From assembly GCF_024704835.1 (NCBI RefSeq), contig NZ_JAMXBE010000011.1, positions 132,435 to 196,434 of the forward strand: 64,000 nucleotides of DNA, read 5' to 3'. Origin of the DNA: Parapedobacter tibetensis. Lineage in GTDB: Bacteria > Bacteroidota > Bacteroidia > Sphingobacteriales > Sphingobacteriaceae. A program made the position numbers and the translations under genes. The notes beneath the pieces were generated by a model. That model was not told the DNA's origin. It made no database searches and saw nothing but the letters and a program-made list of their open reading frames with translations. Below, one piece after another: positions 53,519 through 61,539 of this stretch. Position 1 is the stretch's first letter. Each line of letters begins with the position of its first letter.

Positions 53519-54718
53519 ATGAAAAAAAGTTTATTGTCACTCGCTTTCGGCGGATTGGGTATCGGAATTACCGAGTTTGTTATGATGGGTTTGTTAGAAG
53601 ATATCGCGCGAGACCTTCGTATAGATATCCCGACGGCGGGCCACCTCATTGCCGCGTATGCGCTGGGGGTGGTCATCGGGGCACCTTTGCTAGTCGTGAT
53701 GGCGGGCAAGTATCCACCAAAGCGTATCCTTATCGGCTTAATGGTGTTGTTTACGGTTTTCAATGCCTTTTCCGCATTTGCACCGAGTTACTATACCTTG
53801 CTGATCTCGCGCTTGTTGGCAGGTCTACCCCATGGCGCATTTTTTGGTGTGGGCTCGGTGGTGGCCAGCCGTTTGGCCCAACCGGGGAAGGAAGCCCAGG
53901 CGGTATCCATCATGTTTGCCGGTCTCACCATCGCCAATCTTATCGGCGTACCGCTCGGCACCTATATTGGCCATCATTTCATTTGGCGGTATTCCTTCGC
54001 CATTGTGGTATTGGTAGGGCTCATTACGCTATTATCCTTGAAGCTATGGATGCCTAACCTGCCTGTGAAACAAACAGGAAGCGTAAAATCCCAACTTCGC
54101 TTTTTCAGGCGCAGTGAGGCATGGCTGATTATTGGGATGATCGCCATTGGCACTGGAGGTCTTTTCTCGTGGTACAGCTACATTTCGCCGCTGATGACCA
54201 AGGTGTCGGGCTTTTCAGAGGCTTCCATGACTTACATCCTCATGCTGGCAGGCCTAGGCATGTTTATCGGCAATTTTTTCGGGGGCCGCTTGGCGGACCT
54301 GGTTTCCCCCGCCAAGGCCTCTGTGGTGCTACTCTTTGCGATGGCCGTGGCATTGGTTTCCCAGCGGTATTTGGCGGTCTATCCTGTCCCGTCTTTGGTG
54401 ATGACATTTATTCTTGGTGGCATTGCCTTTGCATTGTCTGCTCCTATACAAATGCTGATGATCAATACAGCCAAAGGCTCGGAAATGCTCGCTGCTTCGG
54501 TGAGTCAAGCGAGTTTCAATATCGGCAATGCCCTCGGGGCCTTTTTGGGAGGCTTGCCCATTGCAATGGGCTATGGCTACGCCTCACCGGAATGGGTTGG
54601 AGCGGTCATGGCCACTTGCGGCGCCTTGTTTGCATTGTGCTTCATTTATCATCGAAGCCAGCGTAATAGCGAGGAACCTATAGTCGTTGGACAGGCCATA
54701 GAAGAAGTTGGTTGTTAG
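53519..54718 (+). CDS. MFS transporter, AraJ-like exporter
   Basis: A 399-residue inner-membrane protein with 12 predicted helices, two halves separated by a short cytoplasmic loop near residues 175-195. The first half has the DHA1 pattern GIGITEFVMMGLLEDIARDL near the N-terminus and RLLAGLPHGAFFGVGSVVAS in helix 4-5, typical of AraJ/YdhP proteins. These are proton-driven exporters of sugars or drugs. It is inserted between the ABC ATPase and permease genes and convergent with the latter. Substrate unknown. Confidence 0.88.
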   Translation: MKKSLLSLAFGGLGIGITEFVMMGLLEDIARDLRIDIPTAGHLIAAYALGVVIGAPLLVVMAGKYPPKRILIGLMVLFTVFNAFSAFAPSYYTLLISRLLAGLPHGAFFGVGSVVASRLAQPGKEAQAVSIMFAGLTIANLIGVPLGTYIGHHFIWRYSFAIVVLVGLITLLSLKLWMPNLPVKQTGSVKSQLRFFRRSEAWLIIGMIAIGTGGLFSWYSYISPLMTKVSGFSEASMTYILMLAGLGMFIGNFFGGRLADLVSPAKASVVLLFAMAVALVSQRYLAVYPVPSLVMTFILGGIAFALSAPIQMLMINTAKGSEMLAASVSQASFNIGNALGAFLGGLPIAMGYGYASPEWVGAVMATCGALFALCFIYHRSQRNSEEPIVVGQAIEEVGC

Positions 54719-54728
54719 CCCTCAACGC

Positions 54729-57101
54729 TTATTCATCCCTAAGCGAATCAATCGGATTGGCGCGTGCTGCGCGTATCGACTGAAAGGCCACCGTAAGCAA
54801 CGAAATAAGTAAAGCCGCCATGCCCGCCACTGCAAACATCCACCATTGCACCGTGATGCGGTAAGCAAACGTGGCCAGCCATCGGTCTACCAACAGATAC
54901 GCCAGTGGCAATGCGATGAGGTTGGCCAACAGAAAAATCCTGAAGAATGGCTTGTTGAGCTGCATAAATAGCTGGTTTACGGAGGCTCCTAAAACCTTAC
55001 GGATGCTCATTTCTTTCTGCCGGATACTAATGCTATAGGCAGACATGCTGAACAGGCCCATTACCGCGATGGCGATGGATAGGAACGTGAATGCACTGAA
55101 CGCAGATTCCAGTTGTTCCTGTTGGGCATGTAGCGCAGCGTATTTCTGGTCGACGAATTCGTATCGGAAATGCTCGCCATCCAATCTGTTGATGGACTTC
55201 CAGTCTTTTTCCAAGGCGATCAACGTCTGCCGTGCCGTACCCGGTTTGATTTTTGCCAGAATCTCGGTTTTGTGCTGCCCGCAGGCGTTGTTGATGGAAT
55301 ATACAGTGGGCTGTACCAGTCGCTCAAACCCTGCCATCTTGCTGTCTTTGACCACCCCTATGATCTGGAAGTCGGTGTCACAGCCGCGGATGGTTTTTCC
55401 GACGGGGTTTTCTATATCGAAGGCTTTCGCCAGCGTTTCGTTGACTAGGGCTCCGCTCACGGAGTCCGCCGCAAACGCTTCGGTGAATGAGTGGCCTTGC
55501 AAGACTTCCATGCCCATCGTTTCCACGTAGTCGAAATCCACGGCAACGTGGTCTGCCTTGTGCACTCCGTTCACATATTCAAATTCCTTTTTCGCTGGGC
55601 CGATTCCTCCCGGAACACTCGTTGCCGCTGTGACATATTCAATTCCCGGGTAGCTTTGCATCCGGTCGCGGAAGGGTTTGAAATCAGATGGGTTGTTCAA
55701 TATCGCGGAATTCTTGATGTACACCACCTGTTCGGGATCGAAACCTTTGTCTCCTTGGCGCATATAGTCAAGCTGCCTGTTGAGGATAAGCATGCCGGTG
55801 ATGAATACAATGGCGATGACAAACTGGAAGGTCAACAGGGAATGGCGGAACCAGGCCGTCCGGTGGCTGGTCTGGAAGTTGCCCTTCAGAATGCTCACCG
55901 GATGGTAGCCCGAGAGGATGATGGATGGGTAGATACCCGATACCATTGCGGTGAGCAGCGCAGCCACCAACAGCTGCCACCCAATCTGGCCCGTCAACGT
56001 GAAGGTGGCCAAATCATAGGCCAGCCATTTCTGCAAGCCATTTTGGCAAAGGACGACTAGGCCCCAAGCAAGCACGGAAGCGAGTAAACATTGGAGCAGT
56101 ACCTCGCCCAGGAATTGCATGGCTAAACGGCTTCGGCTCACGCCGAACATTTTTTTGATGCCGATTTCCTTGGCGCGTTTATTGGCCTGGGCAATCATGA
56201 GATTGGCGAAATTGATGCTGGCCAGTAGCAGGATGATGCCTGAGAGTATTCCCAATGCCCAGACCGTGATATATCCCGTATTCGAGCCATGCTTCGGCCT
56301 CAGATGCAGGTTTTTTAACGGATCAAGATACGTTTCGCCCTTGGCGAATGCCGAAGTGGAGTTGTGGTAATACTGTGAAACTTCTTGTTTATATATTTCG
56401 TTGATTTTCTGGCTTAATCGACGGATATCCGTCCCCGGCTTCACTTGGATAAAAGTTTGGACTTGGCGAGGGTGCCCCACGTTTGCGTCACCGAGGTTTG
56501 GTACAAAAAACACGACTTCAAAGGTGAGGTTGGACAATCCTCGTTCCTTTGAGATGCCATGAATGTAGGGGAATCGCCCAAATTGCTCGCTATGCAAGAT
56601 GATTTGCCGCGGTTCGAACACTTTCTCGGGCGCTTTCGGAAATAACGCTTTGGCGATCTCGGGCGTAATGAGATTCCACTGGGGTTGAGATTGGTCAGCT
56701 ACTGGATTTCCATAGGCTTCAATGCCAAACATCTTTGCAATGGAAATATCGGCCGCCTTCCAATCTTTTACCATTGCTTCGCCGTTGTCGTGGATAAAGG
56801 GTATTTCCCAAGGGAAATAGGAAACCCGACCTACCTCCTCCACTTCCGGGAATTCCGTTTTAATGGCGTCGGCCAATGCCGACGGCGTAACGTCGGTATT
56901 CGTTCCCCGATAAGTCAGCCCTACCAAGTAAATATTCTCATAATTCGGATTCCATTTGTCATAGCTCGTTTCTCGATTGATGTAGAGATAAGCCAATACA
57001 AAACCTGCAAAACCCAGACTCAAACCAAGGATATTTAATGCGGTAAATAGCTTTGATCGAAGCACATTACGCCAAGCAATCTTTAGGTTATTCAAATTCA
57101 T
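54729..57101 (-). CDS. FtsX/MacB-type ABC transporter permease, 790 residues
   Basis: A large permease with an N-terminal helix (about residues 18-40), a periplasmic MacB_PCD domain (about 45-245), an FtsX domain with three helices (about 285-400), another helix near 425-445, a second periplasmic domain, and a C-terminal FtsX domain (about 665-785). The FtsX signatures are visible in RAKEIGIKKMFGVSR and RQKEMSIRKVLGAS. This duplicated form is common in Bacteroidota, often encoded in arrays and linked to peptide or envelope-stress efflux. Expected partner: the ATPase at 52546-53211, with which it shares a promoter and operator module. Confidence 0.9.
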   Translation of the reverse strand: MNLNNLKIAWRNVLRSKLFTALNILGLSLGFAGFVLAYLYINRETSYDKWNPNYENIYLVGLTYRGTNTDVTPSALADAIKTEFPEVEEVGRVSYFPWEIPFIHDNGEAMVKDWKAADISIAKMFGIEAYGNPVADQSQPQWNLITPEIAKALFPKAPEKVFEPRQIILHSEQFGRFPYIHGISKERGLSNLTFEVVFFVPNLGDANVGHPRQVQTFIQVKPGTDIRRLSQKINEIYKQEVSQYYHNSTSAFAKGETYLDPLKNLHLRPKHGSNTGYITVWALGILSGIILLLASINFANLMIAQANKRAKEIGIKKMFGVSRSRLAMQFLGEVLLQCLLASVLAWGLVVLCQNGLQKWLAYDLATFTLTGQIGWQLLVAALLTAMVSGIYPSIILSGYHPVSILKGNFQTSHRTAWFRHSLLTFQFVIAIVFITGMLILNRQLDYMRQGDKGFDPEQVVYIKNSAILNNPSDFKPFRDRMQSYPGIEYVTAATSVPGGIGPAKKEFEYVNGVHKADHVAVDFDYVETMGMEVLQGHSFTEAFAADSVSGALVNETLAKAFDIENPVGKTIRGCDTDFQIIGVVKDSKMAGFERLVQPTVYSINNACGQHKTEILAKIKPGTARQTLIALEKDWKSINRLDGEHFRYEFVDQKYAALHAQQEQLESAFSAFTFLSIAIAVMGLFSMSAYSISIRQKEMSIRKVLGASVNQLFMQLNKPFFRIFLLANLIALPLAYLLVDRWLATFAYRITVQWWMFAVAGMAALLISLLTVAFQSIRAARANPIDSLRDE

Positions 57102-57136
57102 GATCTTTCGTTAAAAATTCAACGTCATCTCATTAT

Positions 57137-57152
57137 ACCAAATTCACTACCA
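57137..57152 (-). promoter_or_regulatory. -24/-12-like promoter of permease
   Basis: Minus-strand TGGTAGTGAATTTGGT, 35 bp upstream of the ATG. It shares TTGGTAnnGAATTTGGYATA with the ABC ATPase promoter. No TAnnTTTG box of similar quality is seen in the same interval. Confidence 0.6.
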
Positions 57153-57205
57153 AATAGTTAACCTACTGTCTTTCAAATAAACGAGACAGCAGGCCATCAA
57201 CAAAA

Positions 57206-57242
57206 GTGTCCGATATCGGACACCTACTGTTCGATTTCGAAC
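57206..57242. promoter_or_regulatory. Paired TGTYCG-N4-CGRACA palindromes
   Basis: TGTCCG-ATAT-CGGACA at 57206-57221 is a perfect palindrome (extending to GTGTCC...GGACAC), and TGTTCG-ATTT-CGAACA at 57227-57242 a near-perfect one, centres 21 bp apart. They lie 53 bp upstream of the promoter motif, the same distance as at the ATPase gene. Probable dimer sites of one activator. Confidence 0.8.
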
Positions 57243-57299
57243 AGTATAATGACTAGTAAATTATTTATGAAATTGGTTGAATATGCCGAATGGGCTGCG

Positions 57300-57845
57300 C
57301 TATGTTAACAATCCCAGTTTAGCCAATGCATAGAATAACGCCGCAGTATGCAGCGCCTGCCCAAATTGATTGTCCAAGAGCAGGTGCTTCAATTCCTCAG
57401 GGGAAACTAATATCACATCAATTTCTTCCTGTTCGTCAAGTTCTTGTTCCTGCACTTTCACACCTCCGGTGAGCAGATAAGTGGTGGTACTGTTATTACT
57501 TGTAGCGGGATTTGGAAAGAGTGTGGACAAGTTTTCGATGGTATCAAACCGATAACCCGTTTCTTCGAGGAGTTCACGGGTAGCCGCTGTTGAGGCATCC
57601 TCCCCGGGGTCAATCACCCCGCCCGGAATTTCGAGTACATCTTGCTTCACCCCGTGTCGGTATTGTTTTACTAAAATAAACTGGTTGTCGGCGGTCAAGG
57701 CCACCATGTTCACCCAATCGGGGTATTCCAACACGTAATACTCGGGCACGATGTGACCGTTTGGCATGCGGCATACATCTTTGCGCAAAACCGCCCATGG
57801 CGCTTGTACGAGGTATTCCGACGATAATGTTTCCCAGTGCAGCAT
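57300..57845 (-). CDS. NUDIX hydrolase, ADP-ribose pyrophosphatase-like
   Basis: A 181-residue NUDIX protein. The Nudix box runs from GGVIDPGEDASTAATRE to LLEETGY (about residues 75-97), with the metal-binding glutamates present. The N-terminal beta-sheet with EYYVLEYPDWVNMVAL resembles ADP-ribose/sugar-nucleotide diphosphatases. It starts 1 bp after the phosphohexomutase stop codon, which suggests a link to sugar-nucleotide housekeeping. Confidence 0.88.
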   Translation of the reverse strand: MLHWETLSSEYLVQAPWAVLRKDVCRMPNGHIVPEYYVLEYPDWVNMVALTADNQFILVKQYRHGVKQDVLEIPGGVIDPGEDASTAATRELLEETGYRFDTIENLSTLFPNPATSNNSTTTYLLTGGVKVQEQELDEQEEIDVILVSPEELKHLLLDNQFGQALHTAALFYALAKLGLLT

Positions 57846-57846
57846 A

Positions 57847-59589
57847 TCAGGCGATGTCTTTCATGATGCGATCGATTTTTTCATCCAATTGCCTGCTCAC
57901 TTCATCGAAATCATCGCGGCTAGGCAATGGTTGCCTCACGCTGCAATAAAACTTGATTTTGGGTTCAGTACCGGATGGACGGGCCGAAATAACATCACCA
58001 TCTACCGTGATGAATTGCAGCACGTCTGACTTGGGTAGGTTGATGATTTCCCTCGCCCCTGTCTGCGGGCTGAATGCTTCACTGCTTTGGTAATCTTTGA
58101 TTTGTGCTACCCGGATACCGCCTATTTCCTGAGGGGGATTACTGCGCAAACGGGTCATCATGGCTTTGATTTCTTCGGCTCCAGCCTTACCTTTCTTGGT
58201 GAGTGAAATCAATTTTTCCTTATAATAACCGTATTGGAGATATAGGTCTAACAGGGCATCAAACAAGGTTTTGCCTTGGTTTTTATAATATGCCGCCATT
58301 TCGGCAATAAATGCGCATGATACCACAGCGTCTTTATCACGGACCAGCTCGCCCACCAAAAATCCATAGCTTTCTTCACCACCCACTAGAAATCTGCTCC
58401 GTCCTTCTTTGGCTGTCATGATTTGGCCAATGAACTTGAAGCCCGTGAGTACATCGTCATAAGGAACACCGTAAGCGTTGGCAATGTCTGCAATAAGACT
58501 AGTGGTCACAATAGTTTTAACCACATAGTCACCCTCCTTCAAATCGCCCAATTCTTTTTTGGATGAAAGCACATAGTTGACCAATAAGCTGCCGATTTGG
58601 TTTCCGTTAAGCAGTTGGTACTTGCCCTTTGCGTTTTTCACCGCCGCCCCTACGCGGTCGGCATCTGGATCGGTAGCGAAAATGATGTCGGCACCTATGC
58701 GCTCACCTTCTTTCACTGCCATAGACATGGCTTCTTCTTCTTCCGGATTAGGGTACACTACCGTAGGGAAATTGCCATCGGGCTGTGCCTGGGCTTCCAC
58801 AACCTGTACATTCGTAAAACCCCATCGCTCAAGCGCTGGCGGCACCAGGGTAATGCCCGTGCCATGTATGGGCGAAAAGACGATTTTTAAATCCTTTTGC
58901 GCGGCCACCACCTCCGGCCGTATGGATAATGCAGCAATTTGACTAAGGTATGCCTCATCCATTTGCTCATCGAGCAACGTAATATTTTCCGCTACGGGAC
59001 CAAAATTTATTTCACTAGGATTTGTGATGGCGTAAACCGCCGTGATGACATTCTTGTCGTGCGGGGCCACCAGTTGCCCCCCATCATTCCAATAAGCCTT
59101 ATAGCCATTATATTCTTTGGGATTGTGAGAAGCGGTGAGCATCACTCCGGCATGGCATCCCAAGTGACGTACCGCAAAGGAGAGCAGCGGAGTGGGTCGC
59201 AATTCTTTAAACAGAAACACATGGATGCCATTGGCGGCGAAGACGTCAGCAACCAATCGGGCAAATTCTTTTGAGTTGTTTCGGCTATCGTAGGAAACGG
59301 CCACTTTCAGTTGTTCACCGCCGGGGTAGGTGTCTGCCAAATAATTGCTCAACCCCTGAGTCGCCCGGCCTACGGTATACTTATTCATGCGGTTGGTACC
59401 CACGCCCATGATACCACGGAGGCCTCCGGTACCAAATTCTAGGTCTTTATAAAAGCTATCGGTCAATTCCGTGTATTGCTCTGAATCAAAAAGATGTTTT
59501 ACGGCTTTGCTTGTTTCTTCGTCATAAGGTGTTTGCAGCCAGATGGCTGCGCGCTCTTGTATGGATGGCTCTAAATGCATTGTTGACAT
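57847..59589 (-). CDS. Phospho-sugar mutase (phosphoglucomutase/phosphomannomutase)
   Basis: An alpha-D-phosphohexomutase of about 580 residues, the size of the PgcA-type enzymes. The phosphoserine loop is MLTASHNPKEYNGYK near residue 140, the metal-binding loop FATDPDADRVGAA near 303, the sugar-binding loop GGEESYGF near 396, and the phosphate-binding RPSGTEPKIKFY near 545. It interconverts hexose 1- and 6-phosphates for glycolysis and sugar-nucleotide synthesis. ATG 59589 was chosen; the frame opens at a TTG further up, next to the -7 box. Confidence 0.92.
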   Translation of the reverse strand: MSTMHLEPSIQERAAIWLQTPYDEETSKAVKHLFDSEQYTELTDSFYKDLEFGTGGLRGIMGVGTNRMNKYTVGRATQGLSNYLADTYPGGEQLKVAVSYDSRNNSKEFARLVADVFAANGIHVFLFKELRPTPLLSFAVRHLGCHAGVMLTASHNPKEYNGYKAYWNDGGQLVAPHDKNVITAVYAITNPSEINFGPVAENITLLDEQMDEAYLSQIAALSIRPEVVAAQKDLKIVFSPIHGTGITLVPPALERWGFTNVQVVEAQAQPDGNFPTVVYPNPEEEEAMSMAVKEGERIGADIIFATDPDADRVGAAVKNAKGKYQLLNGNQIGSLLVNYVLSSKKELGDLKEGDYVVKTIVTTSLIADIANAYGVPYDDVLTGFKFIGQIMTAKEGRSRFLVGGEESYGFLVGELVRDKDAVVSCAFIAEMAAYYKNQGKTLFDALLDLYLQYGYYKEKLISLTKKGKAGAEEIKAMMTRLRSNPPQEIGGIRVAQIKDYQSSEAFSPQTGAREIINLPKSDVLQFITVDGDVISARPSGTEPKIKFYCSVRQPLPSRDDFDEVSRQLDEKIDRIMKDIA

Positions 59590-59621
59590 GGGCTTAAAAA
59601 TTTCATTTGTTTTTCGCAATC

Positions 59622-59629
59622 AAAAATAT
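59622..59629 (-). promoter_or_regulatory. -7 box TATTTTTG of phosphohexomutase-NUDIX operon
   Basis: Perfect TAnnTTTG box 32 bp upstream of the ATG on the minus strand. Confidence 0.5.
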
Positions 59630-59738
59630 CAATTCAATTGAAAAAAAGGAGTGTTTGAATGATTAATTTTATCTGTTTTCGGCGTTAAGCTTTGCGCATG
59701 GCTCAAAACACGGAGCCTATACTCCCTGCCCTATGCTC

Positions 59739-60620
59739 CTAGCCACGCGTCATCTGCTCCAGCATATCCCACATGTCATCCGGCACCGCTTCCAGTCCAT
59801 TGAACTGTCCGGCACCCTGCAACCATTCTCCCCCATCTATGGTGATGATTTCGCCATTGATGTATCCGGCAAAGTCCGACACCAGGAATGCGGCTAGGTT
59901 TGCCAGTTCTTGGTGTTCGCCTACCCGTTTGAGCGGCACACGGTTTTTGAAATCGAATTGTTTGGCCAAATCACCAGGCAACAGGCGCTCCCATGCACCC
60001 TTGGTGGGGAATGGGCCCGGGGCAATGGCATTGCTACGGATGCCGTATTTACCCCACTCTACAGCCAGTGAGCGGGTAAGTGCTAATACCCCTCCTTTGG
60101 CGGCAGCTGAAGGGACAACGTATGCCGAACCGGTAAAGGCGTATGTGGTGACGATGTTGAGGATGCTGGCCGATTGTTTTTGGGCAATCCAGTGTTTGCC
60201 AAAGGCCAGGGTGCAATTGGCCGTACCCTTCAATACAATGTCTATGATCGTCGCAAATGCGTTGGCAGATAGGCGCTCAGTAGGTGAGATGAAGTTGCCC
60301 GCAGCATTGTTGAGCAAGCTATCCACCTGTCCAAACCGCTCAAGCGTAGCAGCTAACAAGCGCTCTACGTTATCAATATCGCGTATATCGCAGGCTACTG
60401 GCAATACTTGCCCGCCAGTATCAGATTCCATTTCGGCGGCGGCTTTTTCTAATATGGCTAATTTACGGCTTGCGATGACCACATGCGCCCCTAATTTGAG
60501 GAAGTAAGTAGCCATGGCTCTGCCCAGGCCCGTGCCTCCTCCGGTGACCACGATGGTTTTGCCTTTTAGTGCATCCTCACGTAAGGCTCCCTGTATGGGG
60601 GTGCTTGTTTTACTATTCAT
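59739..60620 (-). CDS. SDR oxidoreductase, 2,4-dienoyl-CoA reductase type
   Basis: A 293-residue short-chain dehydrogenase. The cofactor motif VTGGGTGLGRAMA begins near residue 26. The region YVVPSAAAKGGVLALTRSLA followed by VEWGKYGIRSNAIAPGPFPT is close to eukaryotic-type 2,4-dienoyl-CoA reductases; as in that group, the usual SDR tyrosine of YxxxK is missing at its position (SAAAK) while the lysine is kept. It should reduce 2,4-dienoyl-CoA with NADPH. The enoyl-CoA isomerase-like gene lies directly upstream with a 69-bp gap. Confidence 0.8.
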   Translation of the reverse strand: MNSKTSTPIQGALREDALKGKTIVVTGGGTGLGRAMATYFLKLGAHVVIASRKLAILEKAAAEMESDTGGQVLPVACDIRDIDNVERLLAATLERFGQVDSLLNNAAGNFISPTERLSANAFATIIDIVLKGTANCTLAFGKHWIAQKQSASILNIVTTYAFTGSAYVVPSAAAKGGVLALTRSLAVEWGKYGIRSNAIAPGPFPTKGAWERLLPGDLAKQFDFKNRVPLKRVGEHQELANLAAFLVSDFAGYINGEIITIDGGEWLQGAGQFNGLEAVPDDMWDMLEQMTRG

Positions 60621-60689
60621 TTGCTGATGTATTTAGCTGCAAATTGGCGAAACGCGAATAGGCAGAATCACCGTCCACCCTTTAAATTA

Positions 60690-61457
60690 TCAATGAGATC
60701 GTTTCACTAAGTTATCAATAATCGTTTTGAGTATGGAGCGGGTGGCGGGCGACCACCATTGTTTGAGCACGGCCTCTATGACTTCATCTTGATTGGCCTC
60801 AAACCGTGCAATTAGCGCTTTGCGCATGTTGCGCTTACTTTGCCGCCAAGTGTTCCGTTCGTATTGGGTGAATTTTCTAAGCTGCCGCTCAGCAGCAGTT
60901 CGGATACTTTTCACATGGACAACCTCATCTATCAGTCCGGCTTGAAAGGCTTCTTGCGGGTTGAGCAATTTTCCTTCAAGCAAATACCGGTAGGCAACGG
61001 CTTGGCCCACCCAAAAACTGTATAAGTGGAAGATGCTGTCTGGCACAACGATACCTACGGGCACTTCATTGAGCCCAATGACGTAGTCGCCCTCGACCAT
61101 CACCCGATAATCACAGCAAAGTGCCAGTACACAGCCGCCTGCGGGGCTATGTCCACTGATGGCAGCCACAGCTGGTTTATCAAAGGCCACAAATACACGG
61201 ATGAAATCGATAAAGGTATGCCAAAACTTACGTACTTCCTCTTCATTGTATTCATATAGTGCGATCAGGTCAAGCCCGGCGCTGAAAAAGTCTTCTTTGC
61301 CCTGTATAATCAGCCCTTCAATGGCAGGATCTTGTTGGGCGGCTATTATTGACTGCTTGAGTTCCTCAAGCATTTGCTGGTTAATGGCATTCGATTTACC
61401 ACGATCCAAATAGACATGGGAAATCCGTTCGTCAACCGTTACCTTAATAAAATCCAT
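60690..61457 (-). CDS. Enoyl-CoA hydratase/isomerase (delta3,delta2-enoyl-CoA isomerase-like)
   Basis: A 255-residue crotonase-fold protein. The oxyanion-hole region is SAGLDLIAL near residue 58 and AISGHSPAGGCVLALCCDYR near 100. It has a single catalytic-type glutamate in YVIGLNEVPVGIVVP near 131, the pattern of mitochondrial ECI1-type isomerases, and lacks the second glutamate of true hydratases. It would move a double bond from the 3 to the 2 position. Adjacent to the dienoyl-CoA reductase gene. Confidence 0.78.
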   Translation of the reverse strand: MDFIKVTVDERISHVYLDRGKSNAINQQMLEELKQSIIAAQQDPAIEGLIIQGKEDFFSAGLDLIALYEYNEEEVRKFWHTFIDFIRVFVAFDKPAVAAISGHSPAGGCVLALCCDYRVMVEGDYVIGLNEVPVGIVVPDSIFHLYSFWVGQAVAYRYLLEGKLLNPQEAFQAGLIDEVVHVKSIRTAAERQLRKFTQYERNTWRQSKRNMRKALIARFEANQDEVIEAVLKQWWSPATRSILKTIIDNLVKRSH

Positions 61458-61460
61458 AGT

Positions 61461-61526
61461 TGCTAATTCGCTTTTCGTCGATTCGTTAATCTGTTATTTG
61501 ATAATCTGCCTATTTGCTAATCTGTG
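61461..61526. repeat. AATCTG short intergenic repeat
   Basis: TAATCTG or close variants occur three times in this 66-bp segment, and on the minus strand it contains CAGATTAACGAAT, shared with the repeat at 201-233. It resembles simple intergenic repeats found in this group. Confidence 0.45.
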
Positions 61527-61539
61527 AAAAGCAAACCAA

